Assembly: GCA_024305405.1 (NCBI GenBank)
Contig: JAKNDB010000068.1
Location: forward strand, 7,245,501-7,309,500
Direction of reading: 5' to 3'
Source: Dirofilaria immitis
Taxonomy: Eukaryota > Nematoda > Chromadorea > Rhabditida > Onchocercidae
DNA length: 64,000 nucleotides
The notes beneath the pieces are model-generated. The model had not been told where the DNA came from. It did no database searches and worked only from the letters and a program-made list of their open reading frames with translations. Position numbers and translations under genes: made by a program. The first letter of the stretch is position 1; every line of letters starts with the position of its first letter. Shown here one piece after another: positions 38,074-50,100 of this stretch.

Positions 38074-41000
38074 AAATAACGAAAAATAAAGGATGAATCA
38101 TACGTCATAAATTACAATATGTCAACTATTAAAATGATCGACTTGTAAAAAATGGGGAATACTTTTTGAAACAATCAGAAAATCCTTGTAACTTTAAAAA
38201 TAACTATTGGACAAGAAAAAAACTATGAAGTAAAGCTTGATAAAATTTCAAAAATTACTGGAAAAACATGTGAAGAAAGCCGATAATGATTTTCGAGATA
38301 TCGAAAAGATTCATAAATGATTCTGTATGACAGGATAAATATTTTATTAGTAATTAAACAAAGACATTACATAAGAAATGTGGAAATGAGTTTAGAAATA
38401 AAAATATTTTGGTTTAAAAAAATATAGATTTTTCTTCAAGAATAATTTGAGAGCCTAGTCGGAAGTGTACTCGATGATTTAATCATCAATGTTATGACAG
38501 CAGCTAAAGATTGCAAAGTTATGTCGTAAAGTTATGAAAATTTCAATGTGGAAAAAGATTATAGAATGAAAGCAAAATTTCTAAGTAATGTAAAGAAAAT
38601 TTGTTGAAAAAAATAAAAAGTAAATTAATTTACGATTAAATTTTACATTAATACTGCTATCGACATTGGTATTGAGGAAAGCTGATTAAAGACAAATCAT
38701 CCTAGAAATCCTCAAAATTATACAAATTTTAAATTACAAATTTTAAATTGTTAAATTAAATTTTAAATCTGATTCTAATAAGTGGCTAAGGAAATATTCC
38801 GTCTGAGAATTAAACAAATCCTCTAATTATTAATGACCCTAATTGAATACTGTGATGTTAAGGTACCATATAACAACATAATAATTTCGATGTGGCTAAA
38901 TTGTTTGATTTATAAGACAGAAACTTAATTCATCATTCTGCAATTTCAAAAATTTAGGTTTCAAATTTCACTTTAGTTGTGTAATAATTTGCGAAATGAA
39001 TAAAAAGTTACTCGTAAAATAACCAAGGAGTAATTCTTGTAAAATGAAAGTTTACATATAGATCTTATTGCATATTTAAATGAGTAATTTCAAATAAAAT
39101 CATCTGCCATGACGAAGCCAAATATTGGATTGAATTATTTTAGTATGCCAATCTGAAATTTGGTTCCGACAATCTGCTAACAGCTGTCATTATGCTTTAT
39201 TTATAAGCAGTGTACAACGGGAAATAACAGGCATGTTAACAACGCTTAATTTCATTTTTCAATATGAATTAGAAATATCATGGAAGAATTTCAACTAAGT
39301 TAAACTTTTCTTATAAATTCAAGAATAGAAAAGGTAAGATACTTTCATCACAGATATATCATGCAAATATGATCGTGCATGCAACATGTAGGTAGGTGTG
39401 ATAAAATTTTTAACAAATCAACTAAAAAGCATAAGCCACATTGTGTTCAATGAATATTATATTAATGTTATCTATAAGACTATGAGCTAGCCCAATGTAT
39501 TTATAATTTTCCTTATCGATAAGGAGAATGTTGGCTGGTTACATATGCAAATACGAAAGCAGTAGGAAGGCAAGCATACACTTATGCAATATTATTCTCT
39601 TAGATGAGTTGAAGTTTAGTTCAATAGTTACTTTTTTTTTCGCTTAGCGAATGATGCAAAAATATTTCTCAACAAGAAGTTTGAGTCAAATCAATAAAAA
39701 CTAATAGTTGCAAAAAATGCGATATTCATCAACAACAAACAGCATTATAAGCAGCCATTGCTAAATGAATGACCCAATTTAAAACTTATCATAACATTTA
39801 TATAATAACTTTGATATTTAACTTATCGACCTGAATTCATTACTATTACTTATCTCTTCTCTTCTCTTTTCCATCTCATCTTTCATCAGTGAATCATCAA
39901 TGCTTTTTTAGGAATTAATATTGTGTACAAATAATGTCTGGAACAGATTCATCGTAAAGTACAAAGTGGAATTACTGAAAGAAAAGGCCAAAGTATTAAA
40001 TGATCCATCGATTGATATTTAATCTGATCATTTGCTATCTTTTGCATGCTTTGTGCAAAGGTCATTGATGAGAAGAAATGGAAAGAGTAATAAATGTACT
40101 TTTGAGAAATAAAAAACAACATAAATATGGAAAATAGTTTCATGTTTAAACGTCAATATATCTTCAGTACCTCCACAGTCACATTATATCATTTACAGTT
40201 GTTTTCTTAAACTCATTATATTGGCTGCGAAAAAACTCATAACTGAAGACTTTTAAGTTGAAACTTCTAGAGCAGATGTGACGGAACAAGTTAAAGAACT
40301 TGAAGCCAATTTAAGTTATAAGAAATTTTAAATTCAAATCACTTTTGAATTAAATTCAATTCAAAGAAAAATTACTGCTTTGATGAAGAGATGTCAAAAC
40401 TGGACGAAAAATAAAGCATTGAAATTTCTTTTAATAACTTTAATATTTAAAACATTATATGTTTTGATTGTTCTAACACGAAGTCAAATATTAGCAAAAA
40501 TTATTTATAAAAATTGTACATACTTTTAAATGTTCAGTGACAGTTAGTTTGTTAGTTCATCAAATTTTAATACTGAATATATTTGAGAACAAATTTGAAG
40601 AATTGTTATCCGTAAATGTTTTATTTCAAACTTAAAATTTATCATTATTTAGGGCTCCTATTATTAAAGCATGAAATCTTAATGATATTTGTAATTACAA
40701 AAAAATGCCACAATAAATTTTAAGTTGGAATAAAACATTTACTTAAAAGAAATCAATTTTCACAAAATCCAACTCTTTGTAATTTCATACTATGAATAAG
40801 AGAAATTATTTTCGCATCGAGAATTGAATGAATCTGTCTTCTAACTACAAACAAAAGATGATACTCTTGATATGACAGTTTTTTAACCAATTTTTTTATT
40901 TCGTGAATTTGATTTCATTTTTTCTTAAAACGAAAGAATGATAATGAATAGTTAAAAGATTTTTTATTATGAATATCGATTTCATTTAAACCTTAACTTA

Positions 41001-41984
41001 TATAATTTGTTTTTTTTTGATAGCTTCATAAAATATTGCTTTTGGGAGTTAAATAAATTTTCTCCTAAAATCAGAAATATCACAATGAAAAGAAGACGGC
41101 AATGATTCGGCGTAGGAAAGAGAAAACGTCGAATTTAACAATAAAATCGCATATTGCTATTTATTCTTATCCTTCCCATCAAGTCATACATTTCAATCTT
41201 ATGTCTAATACTGTAATACTGGTAGAACTAAATAATGGTGGCGAGTATAAATTTCAGCTGTAGAATCGAAATTTTATTGCTCAATGCGCGGAATTGAATA
41301 AATTTTAAACTTTTCTAAAACTAATTTTTACCCTCTCTTCACTTCCTCCAAAGAATTCTTCTAAACCTCCAAAAAGAATTATGCTGGAAATAATGGGGAA
41401 GTTTGATAAAATCCATTAAATTAAAATGATATATCATTGTGTAGCAAATACGTATTGTAAAACAATAATTCCCGAAGTTGTGCAAACTTTCAGCGAGAAA
41501 TGATATGAAATTGAATAGCCGATTGGATTAAAATCGCAACGATTTAGCTATTCAAACAGCAAATTTGTTGGTCTGAATACCATCTGTTGAATGCTTCCCT
41601 TTATTTCAAGTTGTGTAAGTCAAAATTATCAGTTAAATACATCGTCAAATATCTGCCAAAGTAGTGTAATGAGTTGGGGAATAAATTGATGTTAGAAATA
41701 TTAAGAATTCGACGAATGAAGCAAAAATTGACAAAAAAAATTTTTCAAGCCTTATAACGAGAGCCTTACCTGATATTATCACCTATCCAACCAGTTTTTG
41801 CAACTTCACAACAGTTAGACCATAAGCGAAAAGGCAATTAAGACTAAGTAATGGAAGAATTTAGCCTGATTAAAAGTTTGTTGTGTATGTAAAAAGATAG
41901 ACAAAATCACTACTAATTAGCTGTAACATTAAAAGTATTATCTAAAAAAAAGAATCAGTGCAACGCAAGAGATGTTGTTCGTAC

Positions 41985-42130
41985 CTTTGTTTATGAACAC
42001 TTCAAACTCACTCTTTTCTTGGCATCCCTTCTCGACAACAGCTGTTGTAAGTATGTGAAGAAATCCTTTTCACTCCTCTTCAATGCCCAACTCAATACTT
42101 CTGTTCATGTCTTCAAATGGATAAGCAATC
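41985..42130 (-). other. Coding-like exon fragment, possible alternative upstream exon of the kinase
   Basis: The minus strand reads open for many codons in one frame (RRFHSIAYPFEDMNRS, then a TGA, then TAVVEKGCQEKSEFEVFINK) and ends at AAAG/GTACGAAC. That donor has the same phase and a similar final sequence (FINK versus FLNDK) as the first kinase exon, so it could be an alternative first exon 4 kb upstream. The internal TGA and the absence of a start codon after it argue against translation as read. Confidence 0.18.
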
Positions 42131-45100
42131 GAGTGAAATCTCCGAAAACAAATTGGCACTAATTATAAAATAATCTGTAGATAACTTATAAAAATGCAAT
42201 TTAGTAAAGGAGAAATGTTATAATAAATTGGAATAACAATTCAATGGCGATATTAATTATAAATTTTACGATTAAAATTGAATAAATTGTATTATTCAAA
42301 ATGACATATTTGCAACATAAATGGGATCTATTTATCAGGATGGATTTATAATTATAATTATTAAACTTTCGCTTTGCATTTCATTTAATATTTTCTTTTC
42401 CAATAACAATGTAAGAAAGGAATTTTATTAAAGACAAATATATAATATTTAGGATGGAAATCTGAAGAAGAAAAGGAAAAGAGTGATTAATATTGTCAAC
42501 CATGGCCAATCATTCAATTTCCTTTATTGTGTAAAAAAAAAAAAGGATAAAAAATCAGCCCAACTATGGACCAACTGAAGAAAAATCTATTAAAGAAAGA
42601 AGGACAAAAAGATAAAACGAAATAGAGAAGCCTACCAGAGATTGAAATATGTGTCGTTTTCTGATACAATAAGCAAACCACAACTTGTAATGAAGCAAAA
42701 GTTGTACAGAAAGCTAAAATATCCCATCTATTGTTGCAAACATATCTTTTCTATCAATCATATTAGCTACAACATCACTAATTGCCTGTAATTAAAAATT
42801 GGTAATTCTTATGCAGATATAGACCTGTAATGAATTATTATTTGATCACAAATTTTGAAAAGCCTTTGTTAAATCTGTTGTTCAGTATTAAATGAAATAG
42901 CGCTAATATTTAAATTTGGTTATTCTATAAATGATAATGTCATCATTAAAAATAATTGCTATAAATAAGTTTCTGAGAAGTAAACTCTGAGAGATTGAAA
43001 ATAAATGGTCAGCATATTCTAATTCAATTTTAAATTCTTATGCCAAATTTATTCATTTTTTTTTTGTACTACTTATTTAACTGACTTTCCATCAGAAAAT
43101 TTGACCTGAAAAATTGAATATTTAAACTTTTAAAATTAAAATTTCAGATCTTAGTATTTCTTTATTCATTTAAAGAATCGATAGAAACCGATAGTAATAA
43201 AAAGGGATGAACGCAAAGTTTAAGAATCATCAATTTGAAAAGATCCTCATTCCCATTTCAGCAAAATATAAAATAAAAGAAACAAAATAAAATGAAAATA
43301 CAGATTATGTTGTTTTATTGCTACTATAACTACAGATATGCAATGAAATAAATTCAAAAAGCTCAAACAAATTATTTATTTAAATGGTCATACTTTATAT
43401 AGGTATGTCAAATATGCTCTATTGACATTATTAACATAGATCATTGACTAACAATTGTCATCCATCTTAGTCACCGTTATCCGGCATGACAATATAATCT
43501 GAATAATACATATTGATAATTACAGAAACAATTAGTAGAATATAAAATGAAAACATCAAATAAATAGAACTCGCTAAAGATGTCACTTGTCAATAAATTA
43601 TTTGAAATATTGAAGTTGATGATTAAAATTTGTTTAAGCTTAGTAAAGGAATAAATAAACGAAAACAAAATAATCTTACCAAAAAACTTTTTATGTAAAA
43701 GCTTTTAATAAGCAACGTAAGACTTGTTTGCTAATCAAAAATGGTATTTTTAAAAAACTCATTATGTTGACTTTCATGATAGTAATGTTTGAATAAAATA
43801 TTTCGTACTTCATGGTTCATATAAAATTGTTTGATAACATATTATAAATGGGCGAATAAATTGTCTGATTAATCAAGAACAATATCTTCACTATCTGTTT
43901 TTGATTAATCAGCCAAAAATGCGTAACCATCCTTTGTATTATCTTATACATTGCAATCTGACCTCATCCGTTTGATCTATTTGATACAATCAATAACATT
44001 CATAAAATCAGTAAACGAAATTTAAAAATCTTAAATTTTGCCATTTTCAAGAGCATTTTTTAAAAGAGCATAAAAAATTATTTACCGATATATATAGCAT
44101 CCAAGATAGTATTGAATAGCATAAGTTTTCGGTTGAAGTTCTGACAATGCCAGATGACATTATGAGAAATGCGTGTCAAATTGCTTATACACTCAAATTA
44201 TTGCGTCGGAGACTTTTTCATTATCATTAATTTTATTGGTCTGAAAAACTGCATTAATTATAAATTATAAAACAAATAGGACTTGAAAAGAATTGCAATT
44301 TCGAAAATAAAGATATATAATCATTAGAGAGAATAAAATTAATATTACTGTTTAAAGGTAGACATTGTACAAGCGGAAATCTTCCACTTATTTTGACTTG
44401 CATAGCAGGCCAAATAGCCTCAGATCTTATGCAACAAGAATTGATGCTATTAGATGAAGAGGCGAAATAAAATTATTTTTATAAAATTTTGTGCATACGC
44501 CATGTGTGTGTGAAAAAAAATAAGAAAATTAACAAAACTTGCTAAATAATAGAAAGGAAAAGGAATGTAGAAGAAATTGTTCTCGATCTAGCAAATTTGA
44601 TGATTGTATAACCATATGCCAGTTCATTTTCTTGTTAATTTTGGCTCTTCTTGGCCCAAAATTTCGATAATTCCTCTATTCTAGCAAATAATCCATTTAT
44701 TATCAGTTCGTCGAGAGTGCTAGCGGGATTTGTTTATGTTGCATTTGAATTTTGTGACATCGTCAAAAGCTGCGTAATTATTTGAATCACATTTTCCTTC
44801 TTCTTTGCTAATAATAATCTGATTTATACGTCTTAAACCAATGAACTCGTACGTTAATTTATTAGTCATTTGATAGCATTAAAAATATAAGCATTTTCCA
44901 CCATTTCTTAAAAACTTGGAATATTACACTTACAATGAGAAGTGAAATAAATTATAAAGAAAATCCGGAAATTTAGAAAATTTGAATTTTACCAAGGCAA
45001 AATTGAATATATCGAATGATTAAAAATTTTGTATTGAAGTATGATCTGATTGTGTTTTTTTGCAGCTGACAATAAATCGATCGTTCTTTATATAGGATAA

Positions 45101-45148
45101 GTCCTTATCTGAGAAATATACATCGTAAATAATATTTAGAGCTGACAG

Positions 45149-46673
45149 ATGGATCAATCATCACTTCAAGTAAGATTTCCATCCGAAAACTGATAATTGA
45201 TTCCAGTTAATCGTAATAATATGAGACTGTAATCAATGTAGTTTTTATATCAGTAAGATAGCAATAAAGTTGAAGAAATCAAAAACAAGGTTATTGAAAT
45301 GATAGATTCCAGAATTCAGTTCTTATTTGACGATGTGGGACGCATGAGTGGGTCATTTAAGGATGAGTAAAATTCTTCATTTATAATGATTAATTTACTG
45401 TTTCATTTCTACCCTGACATTCTTGAATTTTTCATTTCTCGACTTTAAAATCTCAAATGAATTTATCTGTTCATATTATTCCCATTAAAAGAGAATGTAT
45501 TCGTTGGAAAAACGCCACTTTTGCTTTTCGATGTAGAAGAATTCGCATCATCTTAAGGGAAGTTTATTTGCTTGATCAGATAGGAGGATTATATTGCATT
45601 TAATGAATTTAATGATCGGCGTTTTTTAGCATCGAGTATCGATTATGATCGCTTTTAAGCAGGCAAATTAGCAAGATAATTTAATTATTTGGGAAAAGAA
45701 AATATTTTGAGAAGTTTATCTATCACTTTATTACTTTTTCAATGATTGTTCTTTCTTATCATCTAAGAATTTTATTCGTCCAATAGTAATTAGCCAATTA
45801 TTATTACTTTTATCAATAGTTTGGGATCACTTCATTTCATTTTAGCATTTTACCGCAATCCCGAAGCGAATTATTTGGATACATTTTTTAGGAGGATGGA
45901 ATGAGTAATATTCTTTATATTTATAATTTGTTCTTTTTAGATTACTTACTTTTTTGAAATTCGAATGGAATTGCTTTTTATTATTTTTATCTTTGCATTT
46001 GTGAACAGGAAATTAAAAGATATAGGAAGAATGTGAGATGAGTTACGTATAAAAATTTATCTAATTTTTTGCAATTCCAATTGAAAATAGAAAGATCACA
46101 AGTTTTGCATTCCACTGAATTAAGAAAGGATCATCTTATGGAATTTAATAAATAAAAAAATTAACAAAAAATAAAATATGTTAGGTTCTTACTATTTCAT
46201 TTCTTGTCTGCTCCTTAGTGATCGCAGGTTCAGTTATTTATTCATTATATCATTTTGTAACTTAATTTGAGAAGAATTATTTGATTAAACATTTGATTAG
46301 AAATTCAGAATTGGTGATCAAATCAAAATCCATAAATGGCAGAAAAAATATCTACTAGATATTCAACTTTAGTTGGTCCTATCCATTCAACAAGCCATTT
46401 TCGACATTCCTATATGATTCAACAGCATTCAAAGGTTATCAATTCAAACAGTCATCGTGTTCTAAGAAGGTAAAATGTAATCAATAAAATATTGTTTTTT
46501 TCTCGATAATCGCCAAATGAGGATAAATTTCTTGAAAAATAATTCTCCATCTTTTCAGGGTAATGTCACAAACTACAGCACTGATTGAATTTGAGATCCA
46601 CCGAAGACCAATCTTCCAAATCATTTACTTAAATAGTTATATTATAACAATATTATATTTAATATTTTCATAG
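45149..46673 (+). other. Candidate small gene, helix-rich N-terminus, unrecognised
   Basis: Possible exons: 45149-45169 (MDQSSLQ, strong GTAAGA donor), about 45254-45366 (VEEIKNKVIEMIDSRIQFLF, donor GA/GTAAAA), 46309-46469 and 46559-46673 (stop TAG at 46671). The junctions 45366/46309 and 46469/46559 are phase-compatible. The third exon needs one extra A in the A6 run at 46343-46348 to stay open, the same type of defect as in the proven genes. The first junction is one base out of phase. The N-terminal part looks like an amphipathic coiled coil. No family is recognised and the model may be wrong. Confidence 0.28.
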
Positions 46674-46733
46674 AAAAGAAAATGAACAATAATTTGAAAG
46701 AATGATATCTGGAGTTGAGATAGCGAGGATTGA

Positions 46734-47464
46734 TTAGGATTTATTATTGAGAATTAGTTCTATAAATCTTTTCAAATCTTCGATAAATTGAAAACATATG
46801 CTAATTCGTCTGCATTTTTTCGAAATCATATATTGTATAAGAATTTTCATTAATTTTGAATGATAAAAAAACAGTATCACAGCACTGATGAGAATAGCGA
46901 TGATAATATATATGGAAATAATCTAACGACTATGCCGACATAGGTTATGATAGTTGAAAAATGGTAGTAATATAAACAAAAAAAGAAAAAAGTAATATAA
47001 CAAAGAACTAAATATACAGTAATAGAAATAAGTTGAATATAAAAATACAATTTAAGAAGAGAAAGCACACCCGTGTATCGCTTATGGGCTTCAAAACCCT
47101 TCATAACACTTGTAACGGCTCTTTCATAAAGTGGAATTTTGTCACAACATATTATGTAATTCAAATGTGACTGTTTCCAACAAAATGATTGGAAATGAGC
47201 AGATCAACTATTTCAAAAACTACAATTTCAATTTCAAGTGTTCTTAGCATTCTAATCAGCTAATGACAATAATGAGAAGACGGTTGCAAATGCAATGATT
47301 AGAATCAGCATAATTGTTTGATAAATTTCCAAATTTTAATATTTTCAGATTAAGATTACAATTTTCATTCATAAGTACATAAATAAATCAGTTAACCTGA
47401 GCAGCACCATGCATAAATAAATGATCACTGTACAAAAAGAAACGAATATCATCATAAAATTCAT
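46734..47464 (-). other. Candidate small multi-pass membrane protein just downstream of the cadherin
   Basis: On the minus strand TTTTTCTTAG precedes an ATG at 47464 that opens a hydrophobic stretch (MNFMMIFVSFCTVIIYLC) ending at an AG/GTTAAC donor (about 47396). Further pieces are a second hydrophobic helix (MLILIIAFATVFSLLSLAD, about 47312-47256) and an exon after GGAAACAG with YIICCDKIPLYERAVTSVM and GFEAHKRYTG. The last, 46922-46734 after GTTAG, encodes a helix IISIYIIIAILISAVILFF, a basic/cysteine tail and a stop. Intervening phases are not all resolved. The start lies 78 bp beyond the cadherin stop on the same strand, an operon-like spacing. No family is assigned. Confidence 0.35.
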
Positions 47465-47542
47465 GCTGCGGCCGCTAAGAAAAATTTTAAATATATTCAA
47501 TGAAATTCGAAATGGAACATAAATGATAACAGTGTAAAGCCA

Positions 47543-50100
47543 TCAAAGGACGGCCATTGTTTGATGTACATTTGGAGATGTAGATGTGTGCACTGTTCGG
47601 TCATCGTCGCTATCATCAATATTACTGAAATCCTCAAATCTTTTCGATGAATGCATCAATTCTGAGGTCGACTGTGCTTTCTAAAACCATTATATATTTC
47701 AGATGCTTTAAAACTGTCTCTTTTCCATCAAATTTCGCTTTCTTGCTACAGAGAATGAAATAGTAATCAAATTTTTCTCCTCAATTTCAAGTGAGATAAT
47801 TGCATATAAAGCAACAATATTCGTGAAAAATTCATAAGTTTAACTATTCGACAATGTGCATACAAAGCTTTTTGGACTAATAAATCAAATCAGTGTTTGA
47901 AAGCCGGTGTTAAAATGCATCAAATTCTATGAGCATACCTTCACTACTACATAAGACTTTTTGTCAGTGTTACCAGCATCACCAGCCGGCTCATCATAAA
48001 CACGATTTGAAGCAACAGTATCATCAACAGCTTTATTATTTTTCCGTTTGATGTTATGCGCTGGCGGAAGCGGCGGCTTCCTATGTTGTGAAGATTTCAA
48101 TTCATCTGGATATGAGAAGTCAGAGCTCTCTATTCCTTAAATATAAAATAAAGTGAAAGTAACGATAAAGAAATAAAAGTAGTATTATTATCCACGTATT
48201 TTTGTATCAACAAAAGAAAAAGGAAGTAACCATCACTATCACTTGTCTCCAACAGTGGTCTTCTCTGACTTCCCGAACTTGATGATATCATTCGGCGATG
48301 CATTGGTCGCATTGTCATGTAATCGTCATCTTCTTGCATGTTTGGTGAAGAGTCTAGGAAAGCAAAAATTGTACAATACTACACACTGTATTTCAATACT
48401 ACATACAGAAACATGTAGAAGTGGAAGTCAATTCTGCGATGAATTGATATGTAGAAGTGGAAGTCAATTCTGCATTGTAATTTAGTTTCATTAAATTTAA
48501 TTCGAAATCAAAATGAAACTGATAAAATGTAACTAACCATTTGTAACATTCTTACTGATGTTGGGATTATTTTTCAAACGTTCGCTACGTAATTCAGCAG
48601 CTGCATCACAAGCTTCATTTATCTAAGCATAATATTGGATTAGCATCTCTACACATTTTCAACATTTACACTTGTCCTTTCCTTCAATTGTGCAAGAACT
48701 TTTAGAAAAAGTTGAACTTTAAAAATTGAAATATTTACCCGTTCCTCACACTGTATACGCCAATCTTCCTTCGCAGCAGACTCGTCGGATGCATGAGTAT
48801 TCCTTATCCTTTTCATTCGAGCTTTATATCTTGAACTTGAAAAAATGCCATAGATGTCCGATAATCTCATTTTTATATTTTCAGCAAGATTTGGAATAAT
48901 TATATTTTTAAATTTTGCTCTCCAAATTTCTGGTCGACAAGAATTCATGGAAGCAAAATTTGTTGAAAGTATTTTTAGAGAATTAAAATATTCCTAGATT
49001 TACCCAGAAGAATGACGATAACGATCAATACGAGTAGGTAGTTGTAGTTGCGAAGATGAATAACTTGCCACTTCATCATCATCTCCTACAATCATTTCAC
49101 CGTACCGTCTTAGTGGTTCAGTGCCGGCAAGCTAAAAGTATTAAAACGATTTTATTGAGTCAACTTGGAAAGGAATTCAATCTTCAATAATTGATTCAAT
49201 GAGAGGAGGTAACATACAGGTACTGTTTCATCACAACTAGTAGTGCGATTTAAATTACAATTTTTCATTGAACTCGCTTCTGTGACCCAACGAATTCGAC
49301 ATTTATTCGAACCTACTAGTGAAGGAGATCGGCTACCTCCAATAGATGAGCTGCTTATTCGCTCATGGATTGGGAAAGGATGTACCTACAATTATTCATT
49401 TTTGTCTGAAGCTTCAAAAGTTTTATTTTTAGGCAATTAGAACAAATTGATAAGTTTAATTTAAGTGGCAACCGTTACTGATCAAATCAATTTTAATAAA
49501 AGTTTGCAATTTATAAGCATAGTTACTAAGCAATAGATATAAAACAGCTAAGATGTCTTATAAAAATGCAAGAAATGAACCTCTTCAATTAAAAAATCTG
49601 AAAAATTAATTTCTCATCAACTAATCTATTCAGGAGATATCCGAATCATATCCTTTACCTGGACTGTTGGCAAGCCTTTCTCGTAGTTGCTATTGTGCAA
49701 ACGCGGAAATAATGGCGGCGCTGGTGTTACAGTATGTGACACGCCGTCATATGACATTGACACTCGCGGATTAAAGTTATTCGTTTCATATTCCATTTCT
49801 CTTCCTTTCGATGGTTTTCGGCCCTATAATTTTGATACAATAACAGGTTTTGATTAACGAAATCTGAAAGTATACGTTTGTTAATTACTGATTCTGATAT
49901 TTCGATATAAAAAAGAAGAATAGAAGCTTGGTCTCTTTATCGTCTTTAAGAATATTCTAAAAGGACAAACTTTCTAACACGTAAATAAATGCAAACAATA
50001 AGAGCGGCAACGATTAGCAAAAGTAATATAACGATAATCAAGCCAATAATCTTGATCGCATTCAAACGTCGACCATCTGTTATCAAATCCGGTGATCGAT
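47543..50100 (-). other. Transmembrane helix and cytoplasmic tail of the Fat-like gene
   Basis: The exon 50100-49979 encodes a basic-flanked hydrophobic helix (IIGLIIVILLLLIVAALIV, ending CIYLR). Tail exons follow at 49823-49659, about 49385-49221, about 49133-49004, about 48840-48736, about 48624-48534, about 48355-48230, about 48140-47937 and about 47683-47543. The tail is polar, with Ser-rich stretches (SSSSIGGSRSPS, ISSSSGSQRR), acidic clusters (GDDDE, DDSDDD) and a proline motif KPPLPPAH that could bind an SH3 domain. Residues NPRVSMSYDGVSHTVTPAPP are a likely conserved membrane-proximal block. I see no clear EVH1 or C-terminal PDZ motif. Confidence 0.85.

Larger units (their letters stand above)
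38074..46733. other. AT-rich stretch with scattered coding-like fragments
   Basis: Mostly AT-rich non-coding sequence. A few short fragments look protein-coding but cannot be assembled. One is 38453-38529 (+), reading a helix ESLVGSVLDDLIINVM. Another is a 51-codon frame at 41102 (+). A third is 41985-42130 (-), ending in a strong AAAG/GTACG donor. A fourth is about 44383-44470 (+), with LPLILTCIAGQIASDLMQQ. The set at 45149-46673 (+) is listed separately. None is recognised. Confidence 0.4.

Noticed and set aside
44383..44470. Fragment LPLILTCIAGQIASDLMQQ as an Mpv17/PMP22-family N-terminus
   Set aside because: The resemblance to the TAG..GD..QQ motif is weak and no downstream family motif was found.
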